Made by a program: the position numbers and the translations under genes. Of a stretch of 64,000 nt of DNA, positions 12,689-26,475 are shown in pieces. The DNA comes from Pogonophryne albipinna (taxonomy: Eukaryota > Chordata > Actinopteri > Perciformes > Artedidraconidae). Below the pieces are notes generated by a model. That model worked only from the letters and a program-made list of their open reading frames with translations. It did no database searches and had not been told where the DNA came from. Position 1 is the first letter of the stretch, and each line of letters starts with the position of its first letter. The DNA is taken from the NCBI GenBank assembly GCA_028583405.1, contig CM053248.1, forward strand, positions 26,214,543 to 26,278,542, given 5' to 3'.

Positions 12689-12920
12689 CTGGAGATGAAA
12701 CAGACAGATTTAGTATTTGCCTAAAGAATGATGTTGTTTTTCCTGCACCAGTGATACAGCACAAATTCAATCAGTTTGAACAGTTAGATTGAATTCAGAA
12801 ACTTAAATGTTTGCCAAAGTGAAACAACCAGTCAAAACAATGGTTTTCCAATGCGACCATTCATGCCAAAGGTGAGACACTGTTAAACTAATCTGCATTA
12901 AAGCTATACAATTTGAGTAA

Positions 12921-14341
12921 ACTTAAAGGTGGGGTAGGTCATTTTGGAGAAACCAGCTCGAGTGCGCTAGAATTTGAAAATACACAACTGGAAAAAAATC
13001 TGCCACTTCCTTACAGAGCCCCTCCTCCAACACACGAGCGCGCACATGACCAATGAGGGCACGAGATGAGTTTGTGCACAGATGGAAGGCTGACAGGCAG
13101 GTAGGCCATCCAGTTACTTTAGCCGGGCCGGCTAAAATGATTGGTCGTGCTTTTTACAGTACTACGGCTTCCACAGATGACATTTTTTTATGTATTTATT
13201 GTCAAAGCATTTAATATATTCATTGCTATTGGGATGTTAACTGTTAAGCCCTGAGCCTGTTTTTCAGGTCTCAGGCTCGAAAATTACATTCCCAGAACAC
13301 ATGACCATATCTTCCCTTCTAAAAGGGTTAAATTAATAATCATTTTTCTCAAAGTAAGGTTACACATGTGAGTTGGATGTAGAAGTGTCTAAGATGTTTT
13401 TATTTTAAAGTCAATTCAGATTGAACACAGTAAAAAAATGTAAATTATAGTGTCCGTCAAAAAAGAAGAAGTTACTTATAGTGAAAACCACCCTTGAATG
13501 ATGGGATGGTAGACTAAAAGCTTTAGGAATCCAAAGTACAACATATAATAAGTACCCTGTATCAAGATTGATGCAAAACAAGTGAAATTTGACCTTTTTA
13601 GAGAGATTTAGCAAAAGAAAACCTGTTCTGGGGTCATTTGGGTGGATTTGACCTATCTCTGGCCCCCCTTGGTCGATTTTGATGATTGACATCTCTTTTT
13701 AACCGCTAGAGCCAATGGAATCGCTATCTTTTATTCTCCGATTTTTACATAAAAATTGAATTATGAATTATAAATATTTTTTTCAAAGTGACAGACACAT
13801 TGGATTAACCTATGGATTAACCCTCAGCAGCGTTTTGATCGTTTTAATGCCATTGAACACGACTTTTGATCAGAATAACAGCTAAGGTGAGACGATGTCC
13901 CGTTTTTGTTTGCTTCCCCTATCGCGAGTTCTGATCGCTCAGTGATGATACTATACCAATATAATCTGTGGAGTCTCAGCTTTAATCGGATATATTGTAT
14001 GTGCAGTTACGATAAGTAATAAGGGTATCTTTATCTTGAGTTCTGTGCCAAAGTGCGTCAGCATTTTTTAACTCAGGGGTAATTTAGATGCTTCTTATGA
14101 GACTTGTGTTTTGTTTTGGTAAAAATGGTTCGTCTCGTCAGTTAGCTGAGATTCTTCCCGTTAATCTGGTATAACACATTAATAGGTTCTTAAATATTAA
14201 GATGCCCTGAGACACAGTTTCGTGAAAAAACACCCCGCAGCCCCCGACTGAGGGGACTCTCGGGCTTAACAGGTTAAGAGCATTCCATGGAATATAAAAA
14301 AAAGTGTTTCTGAAATAAATTACATACCCCACCTTTACTGT
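12921..14341. mobile_element. Dispersed fish repeat with short inverted ends, host of a nested element
   Basis: The left end reads 'aaaggtggggtaggtcattt' (from 12924) and the complement of the right end reads 'aaaggtggggtatgtaattt' (to about 14336). This 'aaaggtggggta' repeat is, to my knowledge, widespread in teleosts and probably a non-autonomous DNA element. A TTAA-flanked element occupies its centre. It lies in the intron between grin2c coding exons 2 and 1. Confidence 0.6.
13237..14277. mobile_element. Nested TTAA-flanked (piggyBac-like) non-autonomous element
   Basis: The left boundary is TTAA followed by CTGTTAAGCCCTGAG (13237 on). The complement of the right boundary is TTAA followed by CCTGTTAAGCCCGAG (14277 back). 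Duplicated TTAA target plus short inverted ends is the signature of piggyBac-superfamily insertion. No transposase frame survives. The 1.04-kb insert sits inside the repeat at 12921-14341, so it is the younger of the two. Confidence 0.6.
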
Positions 14342-14669
14342 AAGTAATTTAAAAGACAATCTATTTTTTGTTTTTAACTGACAATACTTAGTAGGGGGAC
14401 TGTTTAGGGTTCTAATAACTGTTACGATTTCATATCACTTCCTCCCTTTACAATCAGAAACCATACCAGCAACATCATTTACTTTGAGCAAACACGTACA
14501 TTCTTGGCATCTTAATTAGTACTTATTTTTTAACTAGACAGCATACCGTTTTAAATAAAAATGTTGCCTTGTGCAGCTTTAAGTAACTTGGCTGTGGGTG
14601 ACAAACAACGTGATACTGTATGGAATGTTTTATCAGAAAAAAAACACAATTGCATAAATGCATTTTTAC

Positions 14670-15026
14670 CTGAGTGTCGTCACCAACACCCACATCATCC
14701 TCAAACACGACTCCGTGCAGCTTCTCCGTTGCCATGGTATCGCAGAGGCGAGTCAGCAGGTCACGGGGGTTGGTGTCGTTGACCAGCACGGTCACTGGAC
14801 TGACCACCACGGGCATGTCCACAAAGTTCTCCCCGCTGAGACGACCTCTGACCTCATTCTGGTAGCTGGAGCCGCTGAACACCACCGCCACGTTGATTGA
14901 CTGCTGGAGGAGGAGGGGCCGGGCCTGCAGGGGGGATGGGGAGGAGATGAGGAGGAGGAGGTAGAGGAGGAGGAGGAAGAGAGGAGGCCAAGGAGAGGGA
15001 GGAGGCTGACCCCTGGGAATGGCCAT
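14670..15026 (-). CDS. grin2c: grin2c coding exon 1 (signal peptide and start of amino-terminal domain)
   Basis: GluN2C is a glutamate-binding subunit of the NMDA receptor, a heteromeric cation channel at synapses. This exon gives the first 119 residues. A hydrophobic signal peptide with a run of leucines (residues about 15-28) is followed by the mature start INVAVVFSGSSYQNE, a potential N-glycosylation site NDT, and HGVVFEDDVGVGDDTQ before the donor 'gtaaaaatg'. The VFED and VNxTNP motifs match GluN2C better than GluN2A, 2B or 2D. The ATG at 15026 is preceded by a strong pyrimidine tract and CAG acceptor only 16 nt upstream, so the leader is probably spliced. Compared with mammals, a few extra residues lie at the exon-exon junction. 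Confidence 0.87.
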
Positions 15027-15042
15027 GTTGGCAGCTTACTAC
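15027..15042 (-). other. grin2c: Probable grin2c 5'UTR end of exon 1, with splice acceptor
   Basis: On the minus strand 'ctacccctcctttccag' ends at 15043. It leaves 16 nt of leader that includes TAG TAA immediately before the coding ATG. This indicates at least one upstream non-coding exon. Confidence 0.6.
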
Positions 15043-15237
15043 CTGGAAAGGAGGGGTAGAATATGGGCGAGAGAGGATGAAAGAACGGAAGGAGAGAGCA
15101 AAAGTCAGACACACAAGCTGCTTTACTTCATGATCTTTTTGACATGATTCACGATTATCCGTATGTACATATCTATCCCTTATTTGTACCTCCTGGCCTC
15201 CTCTCTGACCCTTTTTGTATGACACTATTAGCCCTAC

Positions 15238-15404
<167 letters not shown>

Positions 15405-15490
15405 AAGTATGCATGCATGTAATCCCCCCTAATCCAGCCCCCAGTGTCATGACTGTAATCATCTCTCCATCTCTACACATTTTGGATTCA

Positions 15491-15493
<3 letters not shown>

Positions 15494-15533
<40 letters not shown>

Positions 15534-15567
15534 CACTCACACAAACACACACACACACACACACACG
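15494..15567 (+). repeat. (CA)n microsatellite, two blocks
   Basis: CA blocks at about 15494-15531 and 15545-15567 are separated by 'tgcactcacacaaa'. They are complementary to the TG tract at 15242-15401. Confidence 0.95.
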
Positions 15568-16780
15568 CAGGATGCCAAAACTGCCTCACAGGTCCTCCAC
15601 CCTCATCACTGGGATTACATTATATTACATTACTTCAGCCTCGCATCAAGTGGGCTGATGTCATCGTTCTGTCCGAAAATACTAAATAATAAAAAACCTT
15701 AAATTCCTCCTCCTTCTAAACAGAAACCTGTAACGGTCATTTTGGTTTCCATTATGATGTATATTATAGTTTTGCCTTATCATTATTTATGACCTATTGT
15801 GTTCATCTCTTTATTGGTGCAGCTGTTAAAGGCAGAGCTAATTTAAATGATGTTACATACTGCTCTGTAGCTGTGAACGTGTCCCAGGGATCAGTGAATC
15901 TTAATCTATAATATTATACCATATTTTATCTGTTGATTTATCTGTTCATCTGAAGCTCCAAAGTATTAAAAAGGTTCTATAATGATCATTTTTACATGCA
16001 CAAAACCCTATATTACACACTACAGGTAAGGGAAAAACCCAAAAAAGGATAATGGGGTACCTTTAGCTTAAGTTATCAAATAAATAGGGGAGTAGCCAAC
16101 ATCCGTGTAAAGTGATGATATGTTTACTGAGATTTGTGAAATCAACAACATTCATAGCTGAAGGATGTCCCAAAAATGTTTTAAATGTCTATGTTGCTGT
16201 CTCCTAAAATGGGTCACTGCCATAATCAACATCTGATATTTGGAGTGCGTTCAACACACATCTAACAGAACAAGTATCTTCAACATTTGCATCCAGAGCA
16301 AGCCACTTCAATCAAATGTGAGCAGTTTGAAGATCTCTCCTTATAATGAAATATCGTTGAAGGTGTTATAAATGCAGGTGGTCTTTCTTTATAGCAAATA
16401 AAGGTCTCCACATATTTTTATATTGAGGGTCGGTCTCATCTGTGGCCATCAGAGACCACCCTAATAATTAACAACACCTCCCTGCTTTGATTCAAGGCTC
16501 CTTTCAAAACAACATAGGTTAAACGTGTCCCACCTCTCCTCACTGTTCATGCGCCCGGCATATCAATCATTCATCTTTAAGAAGGCATTCTGCTCCTGGG
16601 CTTTAGGTACCTTAAGAAATACACATCTAATTTAAACCTTCAAAGGCAATTTAATCCTTTTATTAGACGCTTCTGGAATCAAACTTTAGTCAATAAAGGG
16701 TTATACGTGCAACAATGGACATGGAGCTGCCTTTATTAAGGATTACTTCATAAATCTGTGTCGTGTGGATTATTTTTTTT
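15568..16780. other. Non-coding, probable grin2c upstream intron
   Basis: No coding potential or recognisable RNA gene was seen. Confidence 0.4.
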
Positions 16781-16785
16781 AATTA

Positions 16786-18005
16786 TTTTTTATTTAACCT
16801 TTATTTAACCAGATAAAAAGCATTGAGATAAAATATCATTTGCAATGCTGACCTGGCCAAGAAGGCAGCAACGTTACACATAACACATAACACAAACATA
16901 TAAAATACAGAGAACATAACTAAGAAAACAAAAGATGAAAAAGCAGTCACTACATTGTGCACATTAGGACAGTAAGAAATGTACACTACTTATTACTGCA
17001 AGAGCAGCTGGTGGTAAGGACCTCAGACAACTTCAACTTAAAACATGCTATTGAGACAAGTGCCGTCAGTTTGAGGCGTGATTGAAGGTCATTCCAAGAC
17101 CAAGGACCATAATAAAAAAGACTCCTTTTCCCAGCCTCAGTCCGCACAGCAGGAACCTGGAACCGTATCCAGGCACTGGATCTGAGGTTGTAAGAGTCAC
17201 AAACTGGAGCAAATCTGGCACATATGTACAGTGGAAGCTTACCTAAAATGGCTTTATACATTAATAAAAACCAATGCTGCATCTTACGCATACTAAGTGA
17301 GGACCATCCATTTAGGCTATACAGTTTGCAATGATGAGTCCTATAGGGTGCATTTGATATATAACGCAGTGCAGCATGGTAGACTGGGTCAAGTTTGGCC
17401 AAAACAGTGGGACAGGCAAATCTATAAATGGTATCACCGTAGTCCAGCTGGGACAGGAATAAGCCAGAGACCAACCTTTTACGGGATGAAGTTGAAAAAC
17501 AACATTTAAATCTGTAAAGGAAGCCAAGAGTGAATTTCAATTTCTTTGATAGAACTTCAATGTAATGTTTAAAGTTCAGATTACTGTCCAACCAAAAGCC
17601 ACGATATTTATAGGTATCGACGAACTCAACAGAGACGCCATCAAGGGTGTCAATGGAGAGGCAAGAGGACGCTGACTTGGGAGCAAAAAGCATTGCTTTG
17701 GTTTTCTTACTGTTCAAAAGCAGTTTGGAATCAAGAAGTGCATGCTGTGGCTGCAGCATGATAAAATCGGATTTTAAATTGGAAATGGCCATATCCAGAG
17801 AAGGAGCACATGAGTATACAATAGTGTCATCAGCATACATATGATAGGTAGAAAATTGCATCTGATTACAAATATTGTTTACATATAATAAAAAGAGCAA
17901 AGGCCCCAAAATAGAGCCCTGTGGAACTTCTTCAAGGTGACAGGGTCAGAGACAGTACTACCCAACCTGACGCATTGAGTACGGTCGGTTACGGATGGTG
18001 TTTGG
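16786..18005 (-). mobile_element. 5'-truncated LINE (jockey/CR1/L2 group) reverse-transcriptase fragment
   Basis: A 307-codon minus-strand frame (16986-17909) carries the second half of a LINE reverse transcriptase: GPLLFLLYVN, the catalytic YADDTIVY box, and a C-terminal region with WNDLQSRLKL. Upstream, QGSILG continues the motif, and after a frameshift near 17935 TQCVRLGSTVSDPVTL extends the homology to about 18005, where the element is truncated. The 3' tail near 16786-16820 reads 'tttatttaacctttatttaa', common at 3' ends of such fish elements. It is inactive. Confidence 0.8.
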
Positions 18006-21000
18006 TTTCATTAAAAAAATATATATATTTGTAAAATGATGTTGCAAATGTTCCTCTAGTAAAACTGAATTATGTAATAAAGATATTTTGAGCATTGTCA
18101 TCTGCATAAATTGACATATTTACCATTTGGCCATTTATATGTAGAATCAAGTCAATATATACATGGGTTTGTTTGAGGCCAAATATAAAACATATTTATT
18201 TGGAAATATGATTTATGCATCATCAGCCCCCCCGGAAGTTTATGCAGATTTTATCTACGGCCAGGCTGTTTTCTTTCTCGTGTAAATCCTGGGATCACTT
18301 TATTTGTATCCAATAAGTCATTATGTCTCCATGTGAGCACAGAGCAGCCACTAACCCACCACCCACTTGTGCAAGGTGTAGATTATAAACAAACAACTCC
18401 CCACGCAGCACAATTCAAAAAGGAACAGATCCTAAGTGGCAGACATGAGACGGAAGATTATACTTTGAATATTTCTTAGAATAGAAGACGAACAATTAGT
18501 ATTGTAGATACTCTGTGTACAGCTAAAGTAGAAAAACAAGGTCACACGTATAATCCTCAACCCACTCTTTTATTTACCAACCGCTGTGCTGAATAGAGCT
18601 AATTTTACAACCTGGGCAGAACTGAGAGGCTAATATTTAACACAGAGACAACCTGATGTCCTTAGGTTAGTTGTTCAACATTGTTAAAGTGTGTGGATCA
18701 GAGGTAGAGGTAGATTTATTAAAAATAAAGCCACACACTATACACTGAATGTGTGCTGTCTGGAGTTAGGCTGGGAATCTTGGATATATTACCATATAAA
18801 CATTTTACATCTGATTGTCTTTAATACAATGGTTCATGCATATTAAATATGTTACTGCTTTACTAAGGATATTTTTTAATCAAGTCATTGTGTAAATTAT
18901 TTCATATTTTTAAACAATCTGAGGAAACTGAGAACAGTTTTTTTGTTTGTTATTAATAATTCACAATCCCTGCTTTTGAAAAACGTTATACACAAATGAG
19001 TTTCAAGTGTGAGATTGAAAGTAGAATGAGATTCCCACAAACGATCTTAAAGCAAAAGTTATTGTTTTTTAAAGTAGGTAAATCAATTAAAACTTAACAT
19101 TTAAACAAGTGGGAAAGGGTAATTCTAGGGAGGATGATTGCAAACAACAGTCTGAGAACAGACTTACTTGATGGGGCATATGACTGGAGAGAGGGTCAAG
19201 AGTTCATTAAACAGTGTAATCGCTGGGATGAGGCAGCATAATGGGGCTTCAGATTAGCTGTGTGTGTGTGTTTTAGCTCCAGATTAGCAGCAACATGTGT
19301 GTAATGTGCAGCATTTAAAGCGCAGTAAGGAATGATGTGACACAATATGTTGCAAGTGAATTTAAATCACACACTAACATGCAACAATCTTATCTTTTTA
19401 ACTTAATTTAAAATTAAATAAATGGAAATAAACAACTGACTGGCAGCAAATGAGTGAAATTCAGAAAAATAAACTTCAAACTCCATGTCATCAGAAATTG
19501 TGTAATCCTTAAATCCTGTTGTGGTTGTGCGTTTAACTTTCAAAAATATATTTGTGTGTGCACATGGAGTGACACAGGTTTTGCTATTATTATAGAGATT
19601 TCCAGATGGAGTGCAGCCCTGCCATGCCCACGTCATACGTCGTACATGCGTCAGCATCAAAATCACTACACACATACAAATTCCTCGTAGAATGTACTGG
19701 TACTGTATATGAAAATAGCCATGCAGCTGCGGTTGTACATTTGGTAAGACAGGATGGGAAAATAGAACAACGAGATTACTGTGTGACACTGCCGGGAAAT
19801 GAGTGAAAGAAAGTTGAACAAGAAAAATTGAAAATGTGTCATACAATAAGAGGAGCGCCGTTCATTGTCCAGCTGCATTATCAATTCTCCAACAAATGAA
19901 ATACTAAAAACATACATCATACAATTGTTCTCTTTTTTTTATCAGTACAATTAATCTTCTAAGTCTCTTTGCCTCTAAACATTTATTTAAAATATTTCCT
20001 GTAAAAACACTGTATCTTTCTTTCATTGGGCTGTTCACTTGCAGCTCAGGAAAAAAGTAGCAGGGCTGGACATTTTGTAGCAAACCGGCAGGCACTTAAA
20101 TCCTACTTGGCAGGTGATTGGATTAACCATTTAACATTATATAAAGACACTTGAGAAGACCGAAAACAATACAAATGTCCATTGCCTTCAGCTGTTCTTT
20201 GCCCTTCTTTTAACAAAGCAATCATGTCCATTTTTGTATTAACTTTCAGCCTGAAAGGTAAGGATTAGGTAAGAAATTGAATAGAATGCAAACACAACCT
20301 ATTGTCTGTTAGCCAATTAAGATGTTGCAAGTTCTGGGGTCTAAATGAGAGAATAATAATAACATATTTCCTTTTAACTTCATCACAATGATGGGAAGAT
20401 GATCTTTATAAACAAAACGAATAAACCGCAGCAAAACCTGTATGTTTAGATGATGCATTACTTATACTAAAATACAACATACCTCCTTGGTAATACAGTG
20501 TATATATACATTAGGTAGCATTTAACTTAGCTGGGACATGATGGAGTCACGGGGTGAAGAGGAAATGAGCCGAGAGGATCTAATTGATAGAATAAGTATC
20601 CTCACCAGAGAATTATTAACATGTCTTCATTGAACCTTGATTTTTAACAGCTCCTTGGAAGCTGATTTGATTGCATTAATTAGGGAGCTTGAATTATTGG
20701 GCTGGTAATAATGTAGTAGATGGCCTGCCTCTCATCAACTTACTGCAGGCAGTATGACAGCCACATGAAACGTCAGGATTCTTTAGAGCCTCATTTATGC
20801 AGACCTGAGATCAGTCCAAGAATTCCCGGTATGAAAACTAATTCTGCGGCAGTCATTTAAGTTTCTGGTTTGATTTTGAGAGTTCCCTTTGCTCTGCTCT
20901 GATGACTGGAAGCTACTTATTCAGTGGTGTTAGAAGAACTCTTACTGAAGTAGAAAGGTATAAGCATCGAATAGTACCAAAGTTAAAGTAGTTATTATTC

Positions 21001-23936
21001 GGAATTTTTGAATTATTGATGCATTAATGTCAACAAAATAGGAGTGTTGCAGATGCTAAAGCTATACAAATACATTGTACTTATTTTGTCGTATAGATGT
21101 TGTAGTATAAAACCAAAAGTGCAAAACAGATCATTTATAAATTGTGAAATAAATTGTAGGGGAGGACTAAAGAACACAATCTGACTCCAGCAATACTGAT
21201 TTAGGCATATCGAATATGGTCTTTAATACAGCTTCCAACTTAGAATGGCAGCACTGAGTACAGTGTTGCTGGTCAACGCTCAATGAAAAATAAAATGTTA
21301 CACCATCTTGGTTTTTGCACATATAGTATCACCTGCATTTTATCTCGACAGCTTGTTTTGTATACTCTTAACCAATGATTCCATGTTAGCAATGGATCAA
21401 ATGGACTACATGTATGTGAAGAAAGTCATTTTTAGTGACAATCTCAATTAATACCAACTCTACAGTTTCCCTCAGATCTATGGAGCCTTTGGAAAAGTAT
21501 TGTTTGCTTCACCCACAGTCCTCTAATCAGCATCATCAAACACTCATATGTCATGCACATTATACGTACTATGTTAGTGTTAGCATTTAGCAGCTAAAGA
21601 GCAGGACAAAGGTATAGTGAATTTAATGGAGCATTCCCCTCAAGAGTTGGTTGAGACCAAAAATAAAGCTAAAAGGAGAGTTCATTGTGGACTTACATTC
21701 ATCAGGCCTTTAGAAATAAAAATAAAATCCATCACTATCTGCTAGATATTAATATAAGGTTATTGTTTTTGCAAACAATGTTGCCTTTGAGGATGATAAT
21801 TTAGTGTTACTACCTGATTCTGCTGCTGCCCCCAAGTGGCCAAAAAAAACGTGCCTTTAACACAAAATGAAGTGAAAATGAAATGGCAACTCAGTCTTAA
21901 TATTTAGCTACACCTTCCCATTGCTGAGTTTATTCCACTACATATTCAACATTCTGCAATAAGCAAACTTTATGAGTAATGGATATGAGTAATGGCTGTG
22001 TGAAATGGGCGGGTTCCCTCAGAGGCTACATTGTTTTGTGCTCTTGTGGACATGTGGTTACAAAAAAAACACCTAATGAACCAGTTTAGAACTTCAATGC
22101 GAGTCAGTACACAGGGAAAAAAGATTTCAATCACACGTTGGATTAATGAGACCCCTACTCAATGAAGCACTTCCATCGCTCTTCCCTAAAGTCATCATTA
22201 AAACAGTTACATTAACAGTTATGTGCCAGTAAACACACCGTAGAGACACTCTGTCAACGTCAACCAGCTCAACTGCTCCACCCTTCTTTTCCTCCTTTTA
22301 TCTCTCCATCCCTGTCTCGCCTCCATATGGATGGATGTGAAAGACAGGGTGATTTGTGAGTGCAGCTCTAACAAGTATATGCTCATGTACACACTCAGCT
22401 GATAAATCTTCCACACACAAATTAAACTCACAATATGACTTAACCCAGAGCTTATAACGAATCCTATCATATAACATATGCCACATACATTCATCATAAT
22501 AAGGGGTTTAACTGCTAACTTTGCCACCCCATCTCTCTGTGGGTTCCCGCTCTCACACATAAAAAGACCTGACAGCTTTACAGGAAATCGTTGCAGACCG
22601 GACGTATCAGCGGAGATGAGTGACGTTGACAGGACGGGAGCATTTCTAGATCGGCTTGGCCCTTCGTCAAATCAAACGTAAAGCAATGGAAATCCCAGTA
22701 TGCTGAGAGATTTACCAAAAATATACATGAAGCGAAGATAGTATGGCTTCATTCACATAGTGACATACATATTCCTGGTTGTATGTCGGCAGTTCCCACC
22801 CCTTTTTGGTTTGTCACTCTTAATACAAATCCTTGTTTATTCACCATATTAGTGTGTGCATGTGTTGGGAACAGCCGAATTGTCAGGTTGTTTAATTTAA
22901 ATTGAGAAAAATACATTTAGTTTTATGTGAAAGAAATATGATTTTCTGCGATTTTTCCATACCCCCCATCTTGTGATCCCCTATATCCCCTATATCAAGG
23001 ACCGTATGGTACTGGTCTCTCTTGCAACATTTACAAATATTTCAGAAGTCTGAAGAGTTTAAAGCTGCCAATATCTTACAAGAATTAGACAAAGGTCAGA
23101 TATCAATATCATTTTGTCTCATATAAATAGGATTTGTCTACCCCTTCTAATCATATTGAAACTGTTTAGAACCATCTGATACCACATGGTAAATTATGAT
23201 CAAAAGTTTTTCAAAAGCCTAAAGGAAAAATAATCTAATTAGACACCATAATTTATTTAAAATAATGATATCTTTCACTTTTATTTTCCTGTCAATCAGC
23301 TTGTGACCCCTCAGGTGTATCTTGTGAGCCTTTCAGGGGGCCACATACACCCTGCTGGGACCCGCTGATCTATGTTAATGTGAACTATGGAGCTCAAAGA
23401 AACTGTGTTACATTATGCTGCAACATGGTATGCAAACTGGAAAAGAAAGTCACTAATGAAGAAAAATGAGAGCTGCTACATGCAGCTTATGGGACCAATC
23501 AATGAGCATTACCAGATAACTGATACGACAGTGAAACACTGCTAGTGCAACATCTATAATCCATAAGTGATTGTGAAAGGATTTTGTGCACACACACACA
23601 AACACACACACACTCTAAACAAGCAGCTTACTGCCAAAACTCAGAATGAAATATCCTAATATGTCCTCTTGTTATAGTAACAACTGGCTGTTCTGTTTCT
23701 GTCAGCAGCAGATGGGAGCTTTCTCTCGAGGAAACTCTTCACTTATGAAAACTGAAAGTATGACTGCACTCATACTGTGGGTCTATCCTTACATTCCCCC
23801 TGAGCTGCTTGTGCTAGTATTTGTCTATTCTATCTTCATATCTTTTATATAAACAACCATTTCCTGACGGTCGATCAGATAAAGTCACAGAATAAGTGTG
23901 TGATGCAGTGTGTGTGTGTAACTTACCTGTGCTTTC
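18006..23936. other. Non-coding stretch between LINE fragment and candidate 5' exon
   Basis: No exon with a recognised product was found. Positions 20930-21060 resemble the dispersed 'acttgagtaaagt' type repeat. Positions 20560-20760 are AT-rich and have few repeats, so they might be conserved non-coding sequence, but this cannot be judged without alignment. A short CA run lies at 23588-23615. Confidence 0.4.
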
Positions 23937-24032
23937 TGCTGTCATCCAACTGCTCCATCGTTCCCCGGCTGGTTTCCTCCAAATGTCTTTCTTTTTCTGT
24001 TTCACCTGTTTTTCACCTGCCTCTCTCAGCAC
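23937..24032 (-). other. Candidate 5'UTR exon, possibly of grin2c
   Basis: A 96-bp minus-strand segment is bounded by an acceptor ('gtgctcctacag' type) and a full-consensus donor (CACAG, then GTAAGTTA). It contains one ATG whose frame would run to the first exon-1 leader codons. If spliced to the acceptor at 15043, that frame ends at the TAG 12 nt before the grin2c start, forming a short upstream ORF of 11 codons. Assignment to grin2c is inference from strand and position only. Confidence 0.3.
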
Positions 24033-25954
<1,922 letters not shown>

Positions 25955-26083
25955 ATTGGCAGCTCAGCCTCTGACTGATCTCAGAACTCACCAAGTTGAA
26001 AACAAGTTCAAACATTTGCTCCAGTTAGCGTCACCTAGCGAAGAGCTCATTTGCGTCTTGTATTGCATTTCTTTTAACAATCA

Positions 26084-26475
26084 TCCCAGCTAGAAATGTT
26101 GGGTTCTAAAAACATTTTGAGAATGTTACCATTCACTGTTCTAGGAATATTTTCAGCGGGAAGTTTTATTTGGTTCCCAGAATGTTCTTCTGAAAGGTAG
26201 GATAATATAAAAACATTCTTAAAATGTTTGGTGATAACTTTCTTAAGATGTTTTTGATAACCTTCTTAAGACGTTTTTGATAACATTGTTCGAACATTAT
26301 GCCCTACTGTTCTTAAAACGTTTTCAGCCGGACGTTTTATTTTGGTTCCCAGAATGTTCTTCTGAAAGGTAGGATAACGTTCCCTAAAAACATTCTTAAA
26401 ATGTTTGGTGATAACCTTCTTAAAATGTTTTTGATAATTAAGATGTTTTTGATAACATTGTTAGAAAAAAAATTA
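26084..26475. mobile_element. Solo end fragment of the CCCAGCTAG repeat family
   Basis: It starts CCCAGCTAGAAATG, then continues with two tandem units of about 185 bp containing 'cccagaatgttcttctgaaa' and 'aacattatgccctactgttc'. These are the same sequences as at 29780-31060 and, inverted, at 31900-32301. It is an independent truncated copy of the family that interrupts the LINE further on. Confidence 0.7.
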
